Below are positions 63,355 to 64,000 of a stretch of DNA of 64,000 nt, piece by piece (the first letter of the stretch is position 1; each line of letters opens with the position of its first letter). The notes below the pieces were generated by a model, which did not search any database, had not been told where the DNA came from, and saw only the letters and a program-made list of their open reading frames with translations. Source of the stretch: Chryseobacterium taiwanense (GTDB lineage Bacteria > Bacteroidota > Bacteroidia > Flavobacteriales > Weeksellaceae); NCBI RefSeq assembly GCF_000813825.1, contig NZ_JWTA01000014.1, positions 1-64,000 of the forward strand, in the 5' to 3' direction. Position numbers and translations under genes: made by a program.

Positions 63355-63430
63355 GGTCTCGTAACTCAACTGAATAGAGTATGGGTTTTCTAAACCCACA
63401 GTTACAGGTTTGAATCCTGTCGAGATCACA
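63355..63430 (+). tRNA. tRNA-like 9, anticodon TCT (Arg), with A19-U56 change
   Basis: Acceptor GGTCTCG/CGAGATC (one G-T), extendable by T(-1):A73; D arm ACTC/GAGT, anticodon arm TGGGT-TTTCTAA-ACCCA, T arm ACAGG-TTTGAAT-CCTGT. The D loop reads TGA, not TGG, and the T loop TTTGA, not TTCGA, so the G19-C56 tertiary pair is replaced by A19-U56. Ends A73-CA, two bases after unit 8. Confidence 0.77.
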
Positions 63431-63433
63431 AAA

Positions 63434-63507
63434 GGTCTATTGAGGTAATGGCTAACCTTCCTGACTGTCGCTCAGGCACTGCGAGTTCGATTCTCGCATA
63501 GACCGCA
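63434..63507 (+). tRNA. tRNA-like 10, anticodon GTC (Asp)
   Basis: Acceptor GGTCTAT/ATAGACC, D arm AGG/CCT with GG, anticodon arm CCTGA-CTGTCGC-TCAGG, T arm GCGAG-TTCGATT-CTCGC. G73, as in normal tRNA-Asp, followed by CA. It lies 3 bases after unit 9. Confidence 0.77.
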
Positions 63508-63508
63508 A

Positions 63509-63570
63509 AGATTCACGGAAAATTTCGGATCCGACTGTCTCTCGGAGAAGATTTTTAAAGTGAATCTGCA
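63509..63570 (+). ncRNA. tRNA-like 11, 62-base form without T arm, anticodon GTC
   Basis: Acceptor AGATTCA/TGAATCT, extendable by a C-G pair inside, ends with G73-CA like its neighbours. The anticodon arm TCCGA-CTGTCTC-TCGGA is perfect and reads GTC. The usual GGTTCGAAT T arm is absent and the D arm is reduced. It lies one base after unit 10 and three before unit 12, exactly filling the array spacing. Confidence 0.6.
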
Positions 63571-63573
63571 AAA

Positions 63574-63647
63574 CTGGAAAGATAACGGTGGTTGTTTACC
63601 CGTCTTGGACGCGGGAGGTCGCAAGTTCGAATCTTGCTTTCCAGACA
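63574..63647 (+). tRNA. tRNA-like 12, anticodon TGG (Pro)
   Basis: Acceptor CTGGAAA/TTTCCAG is perfect; D arm TAAC/GTTTA with GG; anticodon arm CCCGT-CTTGGAC-GCGGG; T arm GCAAG-TTCGAAT-CTTGC. Ends A73-CA. C1-G72 in the acceptor is unlike the G1-C72 of most tRNAs. Confidence 0.75.
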
Positions 63648-63651
63648 ATTT

Positions 63652-63726
63652 GCTCCATTCGTCTAATGGTTTAGGACGGCTGCCTTTCGAGCAGTAGATA
63701 AGAGTTCGATTCTCTTATGGAGTGCA
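63652..63726 (+). tRNA. tRNA-like 13, anticodon TTC (Glu)
   Basis: Acceptor GCTCCAT/ATGGAGT (G1-T72), D arm GTC/GAC in a TCGTCTAATGG context, anticodon arm GCTGC-CTTTCGA-GCAGT, T arm AAGAG-TTCGATT-CTCTT. Ends G73-CA. This is a second Glu anticodon in the window, distinct in sequence from unit 4 and with U33. Confidence 0.77.
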
Positions 63727-63731
63727 AAAAT

Positions 63732-63795
63732 GTGAATAGTCAATAGTGAATTTTAAAAATTGACAAGCAAAGCGGATTGACGATTTACTATTCAT
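63732..63795. repeat. spacer inverted repeat, copy 3
   Basis: GTGAATAGTCAAT at the left and ATTGACGATTTACTATTCAT at the right pair; the core TTGACAAGCAAAGCGGATTG is complete. Confidence 0.72.
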
Positions 63796-63807
63796 CAAAT
63801 TAAAAAC

Positions 63808-63882
63808 GATTTCGTAGCTCAATGGTTAGAGTATCGGTTTCATAAGCCGAAGGTTGAAGGTTCGAGTCCTTCCGAAATTACA
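63808..63882 (+). tRNA. tRNA-like 14, anticodon CAT (Met)
   Basis: Acceptor GATTTCG/CGAAATT (G1-T72), D arm GCTC/GAGT, anticodon arm TCGGT-TTCATAA-GCCGA, T arm GAAGG-TTCGAGT-CCTTC. Ends A73-CA. It could be elongator Met or Ile-lysidine type by anticodon; no initiator feature of three G-C pairs is present in the anticodon stem. Confidence 0.76.
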
Positions 63883-63888
63883 AGAAAA

Positions 63889-63969
63889 GTGAATGGTCAA
63901 TAATGAATTTTATTTCATAAGTGAATTTAAAAATTGACAAGTAAAACGAATTGACAATTCACTATTCAC
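63889..63969. repeat. spacer inverted repeat, copy 4
   Basis: GTGAATGGTCAAT at the left and ATTGACAATTCACTATTCAC at the right pair; the core TTGACAAGTAAAACGAATTG has a few changes. The array may continue past the window end. Confidence 0.7.
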
Positions 63970-64000
63970 ACTAAGTTAATTGTTTCAAAAGAGAAAAAGA

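Noticed and set aside
62946-63882. A prophage or integrative-element tRNA cluster
   Set aside because: No integrase, structural phage gene or attachment repeat is visible, and the tRNA-like units have odd ends and stems, unlike phage tRNAs that support translation.
63025-63969. A CRISPR array, because of regularly spaced repeats
   Set aside because: The repeats are long imperfect inverted repeats and the sequences between them are tRNA-like genes. No cas gene is present.

Overview
The window looks like a chromosome segment of a low-GC member of the Bacteroidota, most likely a flavobacterium close to Chryseobacterium. The reasons are a SusC/SusD pair, flavobacterial TAnnTTTG promoter boxes, weak Shine-Dalgarno sites and intergenic palindromes typical of that group. 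This assignment is inferred from gene content; no rRNA gene is present to confirm it. I see no insertion sequence, prophage or CRISPR array.

Positions 107-27652 form a pectin utilization locus. One long minus-strand run starts with SusC and SusD (24627-27652) and continues through pectin methylesterases (CE8), pectate lyases (PL1), a DUF4861 protein, a GH105 unsaturated uronyl hydrolase, GH43, GH28, two CE12 rhamnogalacturonan acetylesterases, three alpha/beta esterases, a KdgF-type cupin, GH95 and a DUF1593 protein. A PL1 gene of its own and a plus-strand DUF4861-PL10 pair lie at the left end. Positions 28526-38483, on the plus strand, encode intracellular uronate catabolism: kduI, kduD, uxaC, kdgK, eda, an ExuT-like transporter, uxaB and uxaA. 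Together they carry both unsaturated and saturated galacturonate to KDG, KDPG, pyruvate and glyceraldehyde 3-phosphate. A LacI-type regulator (39759-40787) and xylA with a XylE-like symporter (42114-44923) follow. The same palindrome, TGCAATCGATTGCA or a near match, occurs before a pectate lyase gene, twice between susC and kduI, and before xylA, which suggests one LacI regulon for pectin and xylose.

The right third (45365-64000) differs in character. It holds a DUF434 gene, an unknown gene and an unusual zinc-ribbon SDR gene followed within about 10 bases by four tRNA-like genes; a Sir2 gene followed by another tRNA-like gene; TatD, DeoD, AraC, acyltransferase and VOC genes; and a MoxR AAA+/vWA/beta-propeller ternary system (55132-62091). 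After that come a candidate structured RNA, a 45-residue ORF and an array of nine more tRNA-like genes (62946-63882). The 14 tRNA-like units carry 10 or more different anticodons. Almost all end in N73-CA instead of N73-CCA or an unencoded tail, several have C33 or lack identity elements, one has a compensatory A19-U56 pair, and one is a 62-base form without a T arm. These arrays, tied to DUF434/SDR, Sir2 and ternary-system genes, are the most interesting signal in the window and may be an RNA-based part of a conflict or RNA-repair system. That function is a hypothesis.
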